In this document: positions 7,722 through 18,494 of the stretch, in pieces
Layout: every line of letters starts with the position of its first letter
How positions within the stretch are numbered: position 1 is the first letter of the stretch
Assembly (NCBI GenBank): GCA_945897075.1
Contig: CAMDEX010000007.1
Location: forward strand, 1-57,169
Length of the DNA stretch: 57,169 nt
Direction of reading: 5' to 3'
Source: Litorilinea aerophila
GTDB lineage: Bacteria; Chloroflexota; Anaerolineae; Caldilineales; Caldilineaceae
Program-made: the position numbers and the translations under genes
The notes under the pieces: model-generated
What the model was told of the DNA's origin: nothing
The model's input: the letters and a program-made list of their open reading frames with translations, nothing else
The model's database searches: none

Positions 7722-10544
7722 CTATTCCTCCTGTCCCAATAGCGGCAGCGTGATAATAAAAGTGGCCCCATTGCCTTCTTCACTGAAGCAACGAATCTCC
7801 CCCCGGTGACGGCGCAAGATTAGACGGCAGATGTAAAGTCCAGAACCCCGGCTTTCGCCTGATTCTTCTTTGGTGCTGAAACCTGGCTCGAAGATGCGTG
7901 AAAAGAGTTGGCGCGGCACACCCGGTCCCGTATCAACGATACGCACTTTCACCTGGCGTTCCTCTATGGAGACCGTGATCGCCAAACGTCCCTCACGGCC
8001 CATAGCCTCGCACGCATTCTCGATCACCGACTGAAAGGCATCGCAGAGCAGAGGCTGGTTGCCCGAAATCCACAATGCGGAGGAGGGAAGCTCTACCCGG
8101 TGCTTGATCTGGTCTCGGGGCAGCACGCGTGCGCAGGCTTCATCCACCACACGGCGCAGGTCCAACTGGACATAGGGCACATCTTCCAGGCGGGTAATGG
8201 CTTTCATCGGTTTGAGCAGGCCGACGATGCTGGCAAAACGGCGCTGCACCCGATCCAGGGCATCCACTCCTTCTGACGAAAGCCCCGCGCTGTTCTTACG
8301 GATAATTTCCATACTGTAAGGTACGTCGCCCGCCGCATTGCTCAACCGGTGGGCGATGGCCCAGGCAATCTCGTGCAGTTCGCGCTCGCGCATGCTCTCT
8401 GCTTCGCGGCGGGCCGCCTCCAATTCCTCGACGCGTCTGCTCAGGGCCTGGTCTGTGCGTTCGAAGAGTTTGGTATTGTAGACGGCGATGGCCACCTGAT
8501 CGGCAAAGGTAATCAGTGTGCTGCGGTAGTCGGCGTCAATTTGGGGGTGACGCATCTTCTCAAAATGCAGGTCGAGAACGCCCAGAACCTCGCCGGCCGC
8601 GGCCAAAGGCAGAAGAATGCGTACCCCCTCCCGTGCGTCACTGCGCATGGCGGTAATGCGCCCTTTCTCCACATCCTCGCGGAAACGCGACAAGGCCCGC
8701 GTGGTCGGATGATCGTCGTCCAGTGTGATCAGCGTCTTTTGGGGCTGGGAGGTGCGGCCACTGCTTGCCTCCATGACAACTTCCCTGGCTGCCTGATCCA
8801 GCAGGTAGAGGGCGGAAAAGTCACAACCCAGGGCATTGGAGACGGTCAAGAGTACCTGTTGCAAATTGCTGTGGGCTGCGTCAGGGCTGAGTACGGCCCG
8901 TCCAATCTCCTGAAAAGCCGAGCGCATCATCACCTGTTCGATGGCACCAGCGGCATGACGTAGAAAGCGCAGCAGCTCGCCCAAGCCGGGTGGTCGTCCC
9001 CGGTAATCATCGGGTATGATGAAGGCATCCACCGTAACAATGCCGATGGGGCGCATCTCTGGCGTGAGCGCTGCGATCAGCCGGTGCGTATTCTCACCCT
9101 TGCGCAGCGCATGTCCGTTGTCGTGAAAAGTTTGTGCTTCCACATGGGAGAGGTCGCTTAAGTCAATGGGCGTAGCGTGTGATCTGTCCGCACGCACCGA
9201 ACCAGCGACCAGACGCAGTTCGCTGCGGGTCACGTCGGCCCGGTAGACGGCCACATCGCTCAATCCGAAGCCTTTTTCGATGCCTTCCACCAGCGAGAGG
9301 TAGGCTTTGTCTGGGTTGTCCGCGGCATAAATGGACTGGACGATAGCTTCCAGCAGATCGGAGCGGGCCTGTCCTGGCCGGTTGTGTTGCAGGCGGGGTG
9401 CCAGATAGTGGATGGCATCCTGCCAGCGGCCTGTCATTCGTAGAACATGGCCCACCCGGGACGGTGTAAAATGCTCGCCCAGCCGCTGCCGGTATATCTC
9501 ATTCTTGATACGGTAGTTGTCACCATCGAAGACGACTGCACCAGAGAGACGCAAGCGATCCGCGCCTGCACGCGTAATCGTCTGGTGACTTTGGGTGCGC
9601 AGTAAACTACCTCTGTCCAAGATTGTTAAGACGTCCAACAATGTATCCGGATCGTCTTCAATGATCCGGATCGCCTCCCGGATGGACCACTGTGCCTGTT
9701 CGTATTGGTGCAGACGGACCACTGCTTGTTCGATCACAGTTGTTGTCACTTGGGAACGCCGGTTGCCGCTCATCAACTCTTGCGCCACGTAACAAAGATG
9801 GGGAATCAGATAGCAGTCGCCCCCGGCATAGGTGCAAATCTGAGCCAGAGCATTCTCCGATGTCTCCTTGCCCCAGGCCGCCATCGTCGCCTGCGCCAAA
9901 GTCCGACTTTGGGTAGCGTCCAGGGGCGGCAGCAGGACTGGGCGGGCAATATTGAAAGGTGAATTGGGGCTTAGGGAGAGATCGGCCAGATCCATGCTGC
10001 CTGCGATGACTACATCTATTTTCCAGACCAGATCACTCTTCCGCTCCATCAAATGCGCGCGCAGACTGCGCAACAGCGCGTGGATCAAATCCGGTGGCAG
10101 AATGTTGAGATGGTCAAAGAGTAAGGTGATGTGGCTGGTCTGCTGCTCCAAGCGATCTGTCAAAAAATTTTGAAACCAGCGCCCGGGGCCGACAATTTCA
10201 ATGCCTTGCTCCTGAATCCCCGTTGCATCCAATTTCTGCTGGATCAACAGCGCAAGGCTGGTGAAAAATTCTTCTTCGCTGTCCGAGCGCGCATGGCGCA
10301 AATCGATTGAAATCGGCACAAAAGTAGGTAACCCGGCCAGCGCGTTATGCAGGTCACTGAGCAATCGTGTCTTTTCGCTGAAAGGTGGGCCGAGTACAAC
10401 CGTGTATTCGTGGTGACGGATATTGACCACTATCTCCTGAATGATTTCCTGGCGTAGAATACGTACTTTCTTGAAGGGGGAATCGCCTGGGTAGGGAGCG
10501 ATAGTCCAGCCCTGCCCGCCCGCACTGGTATAAGTCGTCACCAA
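7722..10544 (-). CDS. AAA domain-GAF-histidine kinase
   Basis: A 940-aa cytosolic hybrid sensor. Residues 40-300 resemble an AAA/STAND NTPase but with a changed P-loop (GPPFSEKT, 52-59: E where the second glycine is normal) and FDHLN in place of a clear DE Walker B. Two GAF-like regions follow (about 390-530 and 545-680; the second contains FSALYLLD and LLPLAAAGEVLGVLDLHF). A coiled-coil linker leads to a histidine-kinase core: phospho-acceptor H732 in AIAHRLSN, N box ENACEAM, G1 DTGPGVP, F box FEPGFSTK, G2 GSGLYI. No membrane segment is visible. The start codon overlaps the preceding gene by 7 bases and the receiver-kinase gene follows after 3 bases, giving a clear two-component pair. Confidence 0.82.
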   Translation of the reverse strand: MVTTYTSAGGQGWTIAPYPGDSPFKKVRILRQEIIQEIVVNIRHHEYTVVLGPPFSEKTRLLSDLHNALAGLPTFVPISIDLRHARSDSEEEFFTSLALLIQQKLDATGIQEQGIEIVGPGRWFQNFLTDRLEQQTSHITLLFDHLNILPPDLIHALLRSLRAHLMERKSDLVWKIDVVIAGSMDLADLSLSPNSPFNIARPVLLPPLDATQSRTLAQATMAAWGKETSENALAQICTYAGGDCYLIPHLCYVAQELMSGNRRSQVTTTVIEQAVVRLHQYEQAQWSIREAIRIIEDDPDTLLDVLTILDRGSLLRTQSHQTITRAGADRLRLSGAVVFDGDNYRIKNEIYRQRLGEHFTPSRVGHVLRMTGRWQDAIHYLAPRLQHNRPGQARSDLLEAIVQSIYAADNPDKAYLSLVEGIEKGFGLSDVAVYRADVTRSELRLVAGSVRADRSHATPIDLSDLSHVEAQTFHDNGHALRKGENTHRLIAALTPEMRPIGIVTVDAFIIPDDYRGRPPGLGELLRFLRHAAGAIEQVMMRSAFQEIGRAVLSPDAAHSNLQQVLLTVSNALGCDFSALYLLDQAAREVVMEASSGRTSQPQKTLITLDDDHPTTRALSRFREDVEKGRITAMRSDAREGVRILLPLAAAGEVLGVLDLHFEKMRHPQIDADYRSTLITFADQVAIAVYNTKLFERTDQALSRRVEELEAARREAESMRERELHEIAWAIAHRLSNAAGDVPYSMEIIRKNSAGLSSEGVDALDRVQRRFASIVGLLKPMKAITRLEDVPYVQLDLRRVVDEACARVLPRDQIKHRVELPSSALWISGNQPLLCDAFQSVIENACEAMGREGRLAITVSIEERQVKVRIVDTGPGVPRQLFSRIFEPGFSTKEESGESRGSGLYICRLILRRHRGEIRCFSEEGNGATFIITLPLLGQEE

Positions 10545-12097
10545 AGCCCCTCCTCTCGGATTTTACGCAGATGATAGTGCAAGTTGTATCCACCGCTCAA
10601 AACATCCGGAAAGACAGGTGTGGCAAAGTGATAGTGGATTCCCTGTTTGGCAAAGATGCCCGCCAATTCCAACTGGCGGCAGCTATTTTCCAGATCAGAG
10701 AGAACGATGTCGATTCCCCGTTTTTGTAAGGCTATATCCATATCCTCCAAACTGAAACGTTCCTTAGTAGCGGCCTGGGACTTTTCGCCGGCATCGAGCA
10801 GCATCACATAGACCAGTGCCTTTTCTAGATGACTGGTATTGTCCATGAAGGTGTTGAGTACAAAGGCGCGGAAATCTTCGTCTTTGTACACATGGGAAAG
10901 GTTGTCAATTGAAATGGTGCGCTCTTTGCGCCTGTCCATATTCTCGACCAGAATGGAACAGTAATGCTGGATCAGATTGGGCTGCCCGCCGGTCTCGTCG
11001 TAGATACGATCCACTACCTCGTTTCTGCGCTCGAAATGTACGCCCAGGCTCTCCATCGGTGCCAGGATCAGATTGGTGGTCTCGTCCCGGCTGAACTCCT
11101 TCAGACGCAGAGGGTTGGCAAAGTTGTAGAGAGGCGAGTTCTGATCGCTGAAGGCGTTGAGTACCTCGCGAAAACCCGCGATCACGAAACGGCAATGGCC
11201 CGAGTTGCTGGCTGTGCGTAGCTGATCCAATAGATGGGACTGGCCGAAGGGAACTTTTAGCAGTGCATCGAATTCGTCGAGCAGGAAGATCAGTGCGCCT
11301 TTGTACTGGCGGTGCATACGAGCCAAAAAATCAGGGAAATAGAGGGGGAATTGGCGATGCTGCAAACGCACCAGTTCCCGGGGGGCCAACTGACGCACTA
11401 CTTCCTGGACAAAGTGTTCGGGTGTACGGATGGGGCTGCAATCCATAAAGAGGATGCGTTCCCCAGTTAGATTACCCTCTGCACCCTCGGCCTGCTCCCG
11501 CAACCGCCGCTCGATCTCCCGCAGCAAGGAGGTCTTGCCAATGCGTCGGATACCCATCACCGCAAAGTTGGCATCGCCCGCATAGAGAATCTTGCGGATG
11601 TCGAACTCCCGGCCAAAGAAACGGGAGCCGGTCACCGGTTTGCTGGTCTCGTAGGGGGCCAGTAGACTGAGAGACAATTGGGGACTGATGCAGTCGAGCA
11701 GTTCCCCGTTGGGACGGCGGGAGGCGAGTACCCGAGCCTGATCGGCCTGGTCGAGGATGACCACCGGGAGGAGATGGGTGCGAATCTCCTCGCGCAGCTC
11801 CGTTCCATCCCCATCAATCAGCGCGATGGGATTCTGTTCCCCATAGCCACGGGTATAGACGACATCGCGTAGGCTCTGAAATAACTCGCGGGAATTCATG
11901 GAGCCGAGGTCGGTCTCGGAGACGTGGAGAACCGGTGTATGACTGGAGAAGCGTAAGCGCCAGGACGAGAAGTCCATACGGTAGAGATCGAAGGCGAGAA
12001 CCTCCGATCTCCCAGCGCGCAAGGGCAGCCGCAACTGACGGTCAAGAAATTGCAGGAATGACGGCGTCTCACTCTTTCCGCTCCGCATGGATGTCAT
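10538..12097 (-). CDS. AAA-like ATPase with unknown N-terminal domain
   Basis: A 519-aa protein. Residues 1-150 form a domain I do not recognise. An AAA module begins at FFGREFDI (about 160): Walker A GIRRIGKT (182-189), Walker B ALIFLLDEFDALL, then a C-terminal winged-helix-like region. FxGRExxI followed by a P-loop is typical of AAA_35/Orc1-like signalling ATPases. GGAGG precedes the ATG by 9 bases, inside the end of the upstream peptidase gene; the gap between the two genes is 2 bases. The C-terminus overlaps the histidine-kinase gene by 7 bases, so translation is coupled. Likely role: regulatory switch working with the kinase pair. Confidence 0.78.
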   Translation of the reverse strand: MTSMRSGKSETPSFLQFLDRQLRLPLRAGRSEVLAFDLYRMDFSSWRLRFSSHTPVLHVSETDLGSMNSRELFQSLRDVVYTRGYGEQNPIALIDGDGTELREEIRTHLLPVVILDQADQARVLASRRPNGELLDCISPQLSLSLLAPYETSKPVTGSRFFGREFDIRKILYAGDANFAVMGIRRIGKTSLLREIERRLREQAEGAEGNLTGERILFMDCSPIRTPEHFVQEVVRQLAPRELVRLQHRQFPLYFPDFLARMHRQYKGALIFLLDEFDALLKVPFGQSHLLDQLRTASNSGHCRFVIAGFREVLNAFSDQNSPLYNFANPLRLKEFSRDETTNLILAPMESLGVHFERRNEVVDRIYDETGGQPNLIQHYCSILVENMDRRKERTISIDNLSHVYKDEDFRAFVLNTFMDNTSHLEKALVYVMLLDAGEKSQAATKERFSLEDMDIALQKRGIDIVLSDLENSCRQLELAGIFAKQGIHYHFATPVFPDVLSGGYNLHYHLRKIREEGLW

Positions 12098-12099
12098 GG

Positions 12100-13470
12100 C
12101 TATCCACCTCCATTCTGCACACGAATCAGATCATACTGCAAGAGAACCCAGAGCAGCCCAGGGATTTCCCAAGCGTCTATGCTCTCTTGTCCAGCCTGGG
12201 CAATCAGCACTTCCCGGAGCAGATTTCCCTCCACCGCTTGCAGCAACCCATACAGCCGCTGGGCCATGCGTGCAGTCTGGTCACGCCCCACAGGAAAGGG
12301 GGCGCGCTGACCTGAACGGGAGGTCCAACGCCGCTGCAAACGCCCGTTTTCTTTGTCTCCCCGGCTGCCGCTGCGGCGCACACTCTGGATTCCCTCCCAC
12401 CAGCCGTACGGCACTTCTACCTGGCGGTGGTCCAAAAGCCAATCCTCCGGGATCAATGCCCAGCGGCCCTGAACCAGAATCGGTTTGCCGTCAATGGTTA
12501 CCGTGGGTGCCTCGATGACCAGATCGCAATGGATCGTAGAATCCACCGCCCCCCCCAGCAGGGTGTTATTGCCCAGGGCAATATGGGCCGTACCCGCCTT
12601 CTTTTCATCGTGGATTGGGATGCCACGCAGGCAATCAATGGTTGGATTCAGACCGATGCCGATTTCCGCCAAGTTGGTCCAGTTCCGATCGTTCTGCTTC
12701 TCGGCCCGCTCGATCTGGCTGGTCTGCAAATGGCGGGCAGCATCGCTGTTTTCCGGCGCAATCGAACGCAATCGTCCATTCTCGAAAGCCAGGACCAATT
12801 CCTCGCCGACATCCAGCACGCGGCCGGGCAGGGAACCATTGATGGCGACTTCTCCCCTGGCCTGAAAAGGGATGGCAAATGCCTCTCCCGGCGGCAAATT
12901 GGCCCAGGAGCCTTCGGGAATCACCCCATCGCTGATGCCAGGCGGGAATTCCCACCCGCGCAGCTCAGCGCACAAAACACAAAGGGTGCCATCTACCCGT
13001 CGGGTCTGCAATTCGATCTCCCGCCCCAGCACCAGGGCCAGGGCCAAGAGAGAACAACGCTCGGCGATATGATCGTAATCGGTATCGGCCATTGTCAGAA
13101 TGTCGAGGGTCATGCCGGGCAGATGGGCTATTTTCATTCTGCGCCGCCAGCTATGCCGCAAAATCCGGGTTCGGTAGGCAAAATGCTCAGGTCGATCCGA
13201 GAGGCAACTCACAATGGCGTCGGCTTCGCGTACCGCTGCCTCCACTGGAAATGGCAGGGCTTCATGCACGGAAAAGGAGCTTTGGGTGGAGCGGGGAACG
13301 TAGATAGTGGTGGCTTGGACACCCATCATCCGGGCACCGGAGGTCATGGCGTCGGCAACGGGCAAGGCTTCCTGGTCAGCAAACATCAGCAAATTCTGTT
13401 CGGCACGCAGGGCGAGGCTTTGGGCCAGCACATTGTGTACGGCGCGTTCAATCGAGAGGAGACGTTCCAT
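12100..13470 (-). CDS. M29-like aminopeptidase domain protein
   Basis: I use the ATG at 13470 (MERLLSIERAV), giving 456 aa. The frame is open to an ATG at 13548, but that 26-residue extension is basic and unlike the family; neither start has a good ribosome site. The central and C-terminal sequence matches aminopeptidase T/AmpS (family M29): PEGSWANLPPGE, then AEIGIGLNP, HDEKKAGTAHIALGNN and STIHCDLV, which hold the metal-binding E and H residues of the co-catalytic pair. A tail of about 90 residues after the peptidase core is helical and unrecognised. It is the first gene of an operon that continues with AAA, histidine kinase and receiver-kinase genes. A peptidase in that setting suggests proteolysis as an effector or processing step (inference). 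Confidence 0.7.
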   Translation of the reverse strand: MERLLSIERAVHNVLAQSLALRAEQNLLMFADQEALPVADAMTSGARMMGVQATTIYVPRSTQSSFSVHEALPFPVEAAVREADAIVSCLSDRPEHFAYRTRILRHSWRRRMKIAHLPGMTLDILTMADTDYDHIAERCSLLALALVLGREIELQTRRVDGTLCVLCAELRGWEFPPGISDGVIPEGSWANLPPGEAFAIPFQARGEVAINGSLPGRVLDVGEELVLAFENGRLRSIAPENSDAARHLQTSQIERAEKQNDRNWTNLAEIGIGLNPTIDCLRGIPIHDEKKAGTAHIALGNNTLLGGAVDSTIHCDLVIEAPTVTIDGKPILVQGRWALIPEDWLLDHRQVEVPYGWWEGIQSVRRSGSRGDKENGRLQRRWTSRSGQRAPFPVGRDQTARMAQRLYGLLQAVEGNLLREVLIAQAGQESIDAWEIPGLLWVLLQYDLIRVQNGGG

Positions 13471-13600
13471 GGGTGGTGACTTTGCCGTTGTGTTGCGTTT
13501 GGATGAGACGATACGGCGAACCCTATGGGATACGATGGAAGGGGCCATGGGGAGGTGCGCCTGACGACTTCATTGTCGGTAAGTAGACTCTACTATGAAT

Positions 13601-13628
13601 CTTACCAAAAGTCAACAGCTTTGGTAAG
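13601..13628. promoter_or_regulatory. Inverted repeat upstream of the M29-AAA-HK operon
   Basis: CTTACCAAA (13601-13609) and TTTGGTAAG (13620-13628) are perfect 9-base arms with a 10-base spacer, about 130 bases before the operon start. This could be an operator for a dimeric regulator or a short hairpin. The gap 13471-13913 otherwise holds only one possible tiny reading frame at 13732. Confidence 0.35.
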
Positions 13629-13731
13629 GGTGTGGGGCATGGGAAAACGCTCGCTTTGTGGGCGGTTCTGTTCGATGCTACAATGGCGCAAGGAATCGTA
13701 ACCGGTGGAAGAGAGAGGCAAGGGGTGAAAA

Positions 13732-13821
13732 ATGACACAGATCACACTCGTTTCCACAGAGAATGGCTCGATCAAAGGATTGGTTGCATCTGCGCTGTCT
13801 GACAGAGAGCGCAGAGCTTAA
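13732..13821 (+). CDS. Possible 29-aa small protein or gene stub
   Basis: An ATG with AAGGGG 6-7 bases upstream opens a 29-codon frame ending in TAA. The peptide (begins MTQITLVSTENGSIKG) looks like the N-terminus of a longer soluble protein rather than a complete small protein. It may be the remains of a gene cut short when the adjacent defence operon arrived. It lies between two minus-strand operons. No homologue recognised. Confidence 0.25.
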   Translation: MTQITLVSTENGSIKGLVASALSDRERRA

Positions 13822-13913
13822 GCTGGCCATTCGTCTCATCTACCCCACAGAACCCCTTACCCCCTGCGTTGAGCGGCGTTGCGCAGCCGCTTGGGAGTGC
13901 TGTTTCGTCTTCT

Positions 13914-16763
13914 CTACTCCCAAGACCGAATCCGAAACCCCAGACTCCCCGCATTCTCCGTCACCGCCCGCTTCACTGCATCCGCCACCCCGCCCGGAAA
14001 TTCCGCGCTGATCTCCACGCTCACTCGCACTACCGCTTGTGGATCACTCGCCAGCAGGCTGATGATCTCGTCGGCGATCTGCACCAGCCGCAGCTTGGCC
14101 GTGGCCGCATTCACGTCCACTGTGCCGATAAATGTATGCGCCTTCTCCACCTGGCCAATAATTCCGCCCGCGCCCGCTCCGCCGCCTGCATAGCTCTCAC
14201 CACCCCCAGAGACAGTTGTGACAACGCCTGGCTTCCAAACATACTTATCAGCCGGGTCAGTCGGTGTCGCCACCTGCGCCGCCACCTGCGCCGCCTCATA
14301 GACCGCCGCCGCGCCCGGCTCGATTAACAGCAGCGTGTCATCCAGTTGTACACCAGCCCCGCCCAGTTTGAACCCGTCATACTTGCCTTCGCTTTGACCA
14401 TAGGCCACGCCAAAGAAATCCCGTGTAGTTGCGCCCAGGGCGATGGCTTTTTCAAGCACGCCACGACTTTTGAAACGCGCCAGGAAGAGATAGCGCAGGC
14501 TATCTTCCCAGAATGTCATCGCCCCGATGGCCGGTTTGTCTACTTTCCAGTAGATTTCCTTCAATTTGGCGCGCAAATGCACCGGTGACCAGGTGGCGAT
14601 CACCAGTTCGTTTTCCAGACAGGTGCGTTCCAACTCGCTGCCCAGCGCCGCACCGCCTGTGTTCAGAGCGAACGCTTCCACCGTCGGTTTGGGTTCAGTC
14701 GGCGTGTATTGCGCCGGACAGAGCAGCCACTTGTAACACTCACGCGCCGCCCGTGGCTCCACCTCTTCGGCCACCTGTAATTCCTTCTCCGCCTGCTTCC
14801 TTTGCAGTTGGTCAATGTTCAGCCGCCCATGCGTCACATCGTCAACGATGGAAGCCCAGGCCAGGGCCGTGCGAATGCAGTCACGCAGCCGTACCAGCGC
14901 CCCATGATCCGGGGCCAGGAAGAGCAGCCGATTGGCACGGTGGCGGGGTTTGGTTCCGTTGTTTCGGATATACTCCATAACGGCATCGAAGGCCGGGCGC
15001 GTCTCTTCCTTCGAGAAGAAGTATTCTGGGGATAGTATAACCAGACGCAGAGAGCTATCATCTGGCACATCGGAATGGGGCGTAAAGATGTGGTGTCCGT
15101 CAAAGAAGTTGGTGGTACCGATCAGCTTCTTCAAGACCTCGGCCATCTTGGTGCGCACTTCGGTCTCGTCCTTGAAGCGTTTTTTGCGCTCCTCCATCTC
15201 TCGGCGCAGGTTGGCACGGGTGTCAAACCAGAATCGTGTAGCATCCTGCGTCTTATCACCAGAACTGCTCAAGTAGTGTAGCCGGTCGGACAACCGACTC
15301 AGGGCATCGGTGTAGGTAGATGATGCCTGGCCTGGCTGAAGACAACCAAGCAAAATGCGTGCCCTGTCAAGGCCACGAATGCCGGGTTTGGTGGAGACAG
15401 AAGCCGGCGCACTGCCCAGGTAGATGGTGCGCGCCACCCGCCGGGCTGCATTGACGGCACCAAAGCGGGGTTCCTTATTTTCCAGTTCAGTTGTCTCTGC
15501 TCGTTCGCCGTCGATATCACGCTCTACTACGGCGTCCCAACCGGCTGTCAGATAGTAGTTCAACTCGTTGCGCGCCCCGCCGTCGTACAGGGGCAGGCTT
15601 CCCGGCAGGATCATGAAGTCGGTGTTGTTGTCCTGCCAGAGACGGTAGATCACCTTGGCCATCAATTTGAGTACACCACGCGTGCGTTGAAAGCCCTCGA
15701 TCGTCGTCCAGTCTTCGTACAGCCTGTCAAATACTTCAGGGTGGATCGGATAGGCCCGCAGCAGGCGGTCAAAGTAGCGTGCCTCCTGGGTCTCACTGGG
15801 TAGTCGTGTACCTTCTGCCACATAGGTTTCGGCAAAAGCGCGGCAGACCACTTCTCGCATCTTGGCGTCGCGCACTGGTTCAAAAAGTCGCCTTCGCACA
15901 ATCTCAAACGCTTCTTCAGTAGCCACTGGTTTCCACAGGGCCTGTACACGCCCGAAAGTTTTTTCCAGGGCACGCAGGGCAATGACCCCGCGCTGGCTGC
16001 CCGCTTCCACCTCGGATTCGGGCAGGGAGGCTAAGAGTATGGCGTTGGGAACCAGCTTGCATGCTTCGGTGAGCGCTTGGACAAAGGAGAGATTGCTGTC
16101 GAAGGTACCACCGCTCAACGCCTGTCCATCGGGAAACTGGCGTACATAGGCGACCAACTCATCGACCAGCACTACACAGGGGGCATAGGTGGTCAGCAGG
16201 GTCGCTAGCACCTCTTTGCCCGGCGATGTCCCGGTAGCGTCGGCATCCTTGACCAGCACAAAGGCGTCCTCGCCGCCAAGCTGCCACGCCAGTTCGCCCC
16301 ATAGCGTCGCCACGCTCTGGCGTCCGTGTTGCCATGGTTGCCCGGGAGCAAACGCCTGGCCATCAAGCACGGCGACGCTTGCGTATGGGATATTCATCAT
16401 GCCGGATTGGTCAAGCAGCGGCGGGATGCCTTCCAGATCGCCCAGAGGACAGCGCCGCGTGGCCAGGTGATAGACGGCCAACATGCCGTGCGTCTTGCCA
16501 CCGCCAAACGCCGTCTGTAACTGGATCACTGGTTCGCCACCATGCCCATTGAGCCGCTGCACCACTTGGATCAGTAGCAGGCGCAAACCCTCTGTGATGA
16601 ATGTGCGCTGGTAGAAGGCCGCGGGGTCTTGGTACTCACGCGTTGCTTTGCCTGCCTGCACTGCGGTGATGTCGGCGGCGAATTCCGACTGTTGAAATGT
16701 GCCTTCCAGAACATCTGTATGTGGTGCCACTACTTCACGCCATGGTTTCATGCTCATAATCAT
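13914..16763 (-). CDS. DUF499 ATPase of the defence operon
   Basis: A 949-aa protein beginning [12 protein letters not shown]. The family start is usually MKPWRE, so the ATG at 16751 is an alternative; the upstream ATG overlaps the previous stop as ATGA, which favours coupling. Walker A is TAFGGGKTH (residues 84-92) and Walker [11 protein letters not shown] (about 195-205). The DUF499 body runs through most of the protein. The last 150 residues (from about 800) carry a Gly-rich linker and a small alpha/beta domain. DUF499 ATPases are regular partners of DUF1156 methyltransferases and SNF2-type helicases in phage-defence loci, and all three are present here. It is the final gene of the operon. 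Confidence 0.85.
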   Translation of the reverse strand: MIMSMKPWREVVAPHTDVLEGTFQQSEFAADITAVQAGKATREYQDPAAFYQRTFITEGLRLLLIQVVQRLNGHGGEPVIQLQTAFGGGKTHGMLAVYHLATRRCPLGDLEGIPPLLDQSGMMNIPYASVAVLDGQAFAPGQPWQHGRQSVATLWGELAWQLGGEDAFVLVKDADATGTSPGKEVLATLLTTYAPCVVLVDELVAYVRQFPDGQALSGGTFDSNLSFVQALTEACKLVPNAILLASLPESEVEAGSQRGVIALRALEKTFGRVQALWKPVATEEAFEIVRRRLFEPVRDAKMREVVCRAFAETYVAEGTRLPSETQEARYFDRLLRAYPIHPEVFDRLYEDWTTIEGFQRTRGVLKLMAKVIYRLWQDNNTDFMILPGSLPLYDGGARNELNYYLTAGWDAVVERDIDGERAETTELENKEPRFGAVNAARRVARTIYLGSAPASVSTKPGIRGLDRARILLGCLQPGQASSTYTDALSRLSDRLHYLSSSGDKTQDATRFWFDTRANLRREMEERKKRFKDETEVRTKMAEVLKKLIGTTNFFDGHHIFTPHSDVPDDSSLRLVILSPEYFFSKEETRPAFDAVMEYIRNNGTKPRHRANRLLFLAPDHGALVRLRDCIRTALAWASIVDDVTHGRLNIDQLQRKQAEKELQVAEEVEPRAARECYKWLLCPAQYTPTEPKPTVEAFALNTGGAALGSELERTCLENELVIATWSPVHLRAKLKEIYWKVDKPAIGAMTFWEDSLRYLFLARFKSRGVLEKAIALGATTRDFFGVAYGQSEGKYDGFKLGGAGVQLDDTLLLIEPGAAAVYEAAQVAAQVATPTDPADKYVWKPGVVTTVSGGGESYAGGGAGAGGIIGQVEKAHTFIGTVDVNAATAKLRLVQIADEIISLLASDPQAVVRVSVEISAEFPGGVADAVKRAVTENAGSLGFRIRSWE

Positions 16764-18475
16764 TCTTTGCCTATTCGTAACATGCGACTGAATTTTTCAG
16801 TGATGAGGGCTTTACGTGCCTCGATAAACTGCTCGAAGTTATCAAGTTCCCACAATGCTGGATCTGATGGAATCAAATGCAATCGAAGATAGTCTGCTTG
16901 TTTCTTGGGATCATCATCAAAGTGAGAGAGGGCGAACCATTGGGCGGGCGGTGTGTCGCGCTTTCCTTGGAATCCGTTTTCCTCGGCAGTGAGCAACATG
17001 CAGTTTGCGATCTGGTCTCGCTGCTCTGCTCGGTAGCGCAGGATATTCAGTCTTCCGCTATCAGGGTTCATAACTTTCACGGTCTTGAGCATGCTTTGGG
17101 GAAAAATATGGTCGACCTGCGGGCCATTTGCATCCAAAGCCGGTGTATAGTTGAAATCTTGATACCAAAGATTGAAGAACAGATGGATCGTCCTTGATAA
17201 GTAAAATTGATTGAAGATGACTTCGGACGAAATTTCCAGGCTGCGGTTGTCGGCGCGGATAACGCCGAAAATTTCGGAAAGAATGAAACCATGGTTCTCC
17301 TGAATGTTGCGTACAAGTTTGTCAATCAAGTTGTCTGGGCTACCGCCGAACACACCAGTCACCAAAACACGCAGAAGGTATTCTTGAAGCCCTTCTGCGC
17401 TGGCAAACTTCTGGGGATAGTGGTATCGAAAGTAGATCAACGGAATTAGCGCCAGGTAGGATGGCAGCGCCTTGTCTGAGCGGATGTAGGTCTTAGTGAC
17501 CACAAAATCACGCACGGCTTTGATGGCAGTGGCAATGGAGTCCCAATTGTTGACGATCTCCTCTTTTGTCGTGCCGTCGCGGAACTTTCCTACCTCGTAG
17601 CGAGCGCCTTTACCAAGCACGGTTAGGCAGCATTTGAGCACAAAGTCTCGATCATACTCGAAGCCACCCTGGTTTAGAGTTTCTAAAAGACCTTCCAACT
17701 CGCCGTCTGCATCTTCCCAGCTTGCGATTAGTAGGGAAAAGAGGAGGTCGGACTTACCCAATTTGGTTCCACCCGAATTTGCTCTGATAAAGATTTCGAC
17801 GATATCGTCCACATGATAGGTATCAGGGTTATCGATACCATCGAGTTCCTGGTAGGTAATGTTGTCATCGTGGACGAACTCCTGCCTGGCGCGGGCGATA
17901 TTGGTGTGTACCTTCTCTTTATCGTCGTTGGTTAGGGGTTGCGTGGCCAGGCGCTCAATATCCTGAGCAATCTGCATGTCGAGTTTGTTATGCACCACCA
18001 CGATGTCTTTGAAGCGCACCCAGGGCCAAACTACCTTTGCCTTTTCGTGGAATGCAAAGCGGTAGCGAATATCTTCTGGCGCTACCTTCTCGCCACTCAA
18101 CACATCAAAGTATAGTTCGCGGTCAACCCCTGAATAGCTGCCCTTCAGGCCAATAAAGAGACTCTGTAGGCGTTGCTGCCCATCCAATACCATCATCTTG
18201 GAACGATTGTTTTCCGGTACATAGAAATCAGTCAGCTTGATATCGCGGTGGTAGTTGTCGATGAAGCGCCGATGTTTCACTGCTTCTTTGGTCTTCCAGA
18301 CGAGCAACGTGCTGATCGGGTATTCACGCATAATAGAATCGAACAAGCGTGCGATCTGATCTTCGCCCCAAACAAAGGGACGTTGGATATTTGGTAGCCA
18401 CAGCCCCCCGCCTTCGGCCTCGTCGTCATTCAGGTAGGATACAATCTTGCGGATGGTCAATTTCTTGTTCTGCAT
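16760..18475 (-). CDS. DUF262 protein with HNH motif (GmrSD-like)
   Basis: A 571-aa protein from the ATG at 18475 ([11 protein letters not shown]), which has AAAGG upstream; a longer frame to 18556 would overlap the methyltransferase by 62 bases and adds an Arg-rich stretch, so I reject it. The N-terminal DUF262 domain shows IQRPFVW (30-36) and the nucleotide-binding DGQQR motif (98-102). The C-terminal part has VDHIFPQSM (about 454-462) followed by conserved N and R residues, as in DUF1524/HNH nucleases. Proteins of this build (GmrS+GmrD fused) cut modified phage DNA or act with other restriction genes. The gene starts 20 bases after the methyltransferase stop and overlaps the DUF499 gene by 4 bases. 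Confidence 0.83.
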   Translation of the reverse strand: MQNKKLTIRKIVSYLNDDEAEGGGLWLPNIQRPFVWGEDQIARLFDSIMREYPISTLLVWKTKEAVKHRRFIDNYHRDIKLTDFYVPENNRSKMMVLDGQQRLQSLFIGLKGSYSGVDRELYFDVLSGEKVAPEDIRYRFAFHEKAKVVWPWVRFKDIVVVHNKLDMQIAQDIERLATQPLTNDDKEKVHTNIARARQEFVHDDNITYQELDGIDNPDTYHVDDIVEIFIRANSGGTKLGKSDLLFSLLIASWEDADGELEGLLETLNQGGFEYDRDFVLKCCLTVLGKGARYEVGKFRDGTTKEEIVNNWDSIATAIKAVRDFVVTKTYIRSDKALPSYLALIPLIYFRYHYPQKFASAEGLQEYLLRVLVTGVFGGSPDNLIDKLVRNIQENHGFILSEIFGVIRADNRSLEISSEVIFNQFYLSRTIHLFFNLWYQDFNYTPALDANGPQVDHIFPQSMLKTVKVMNPDSGRLNILRYRAEQRDQIANCMLLTAEENGFQGKRDTPPAQWFALSHFDDDPKKQADYLRLHLIPSDPALWELDNFEQFIEARKALITEKFSRMLRIGKE

Positions 18476-18494
18476 AGTTTGGCCTTTTGGTAGG

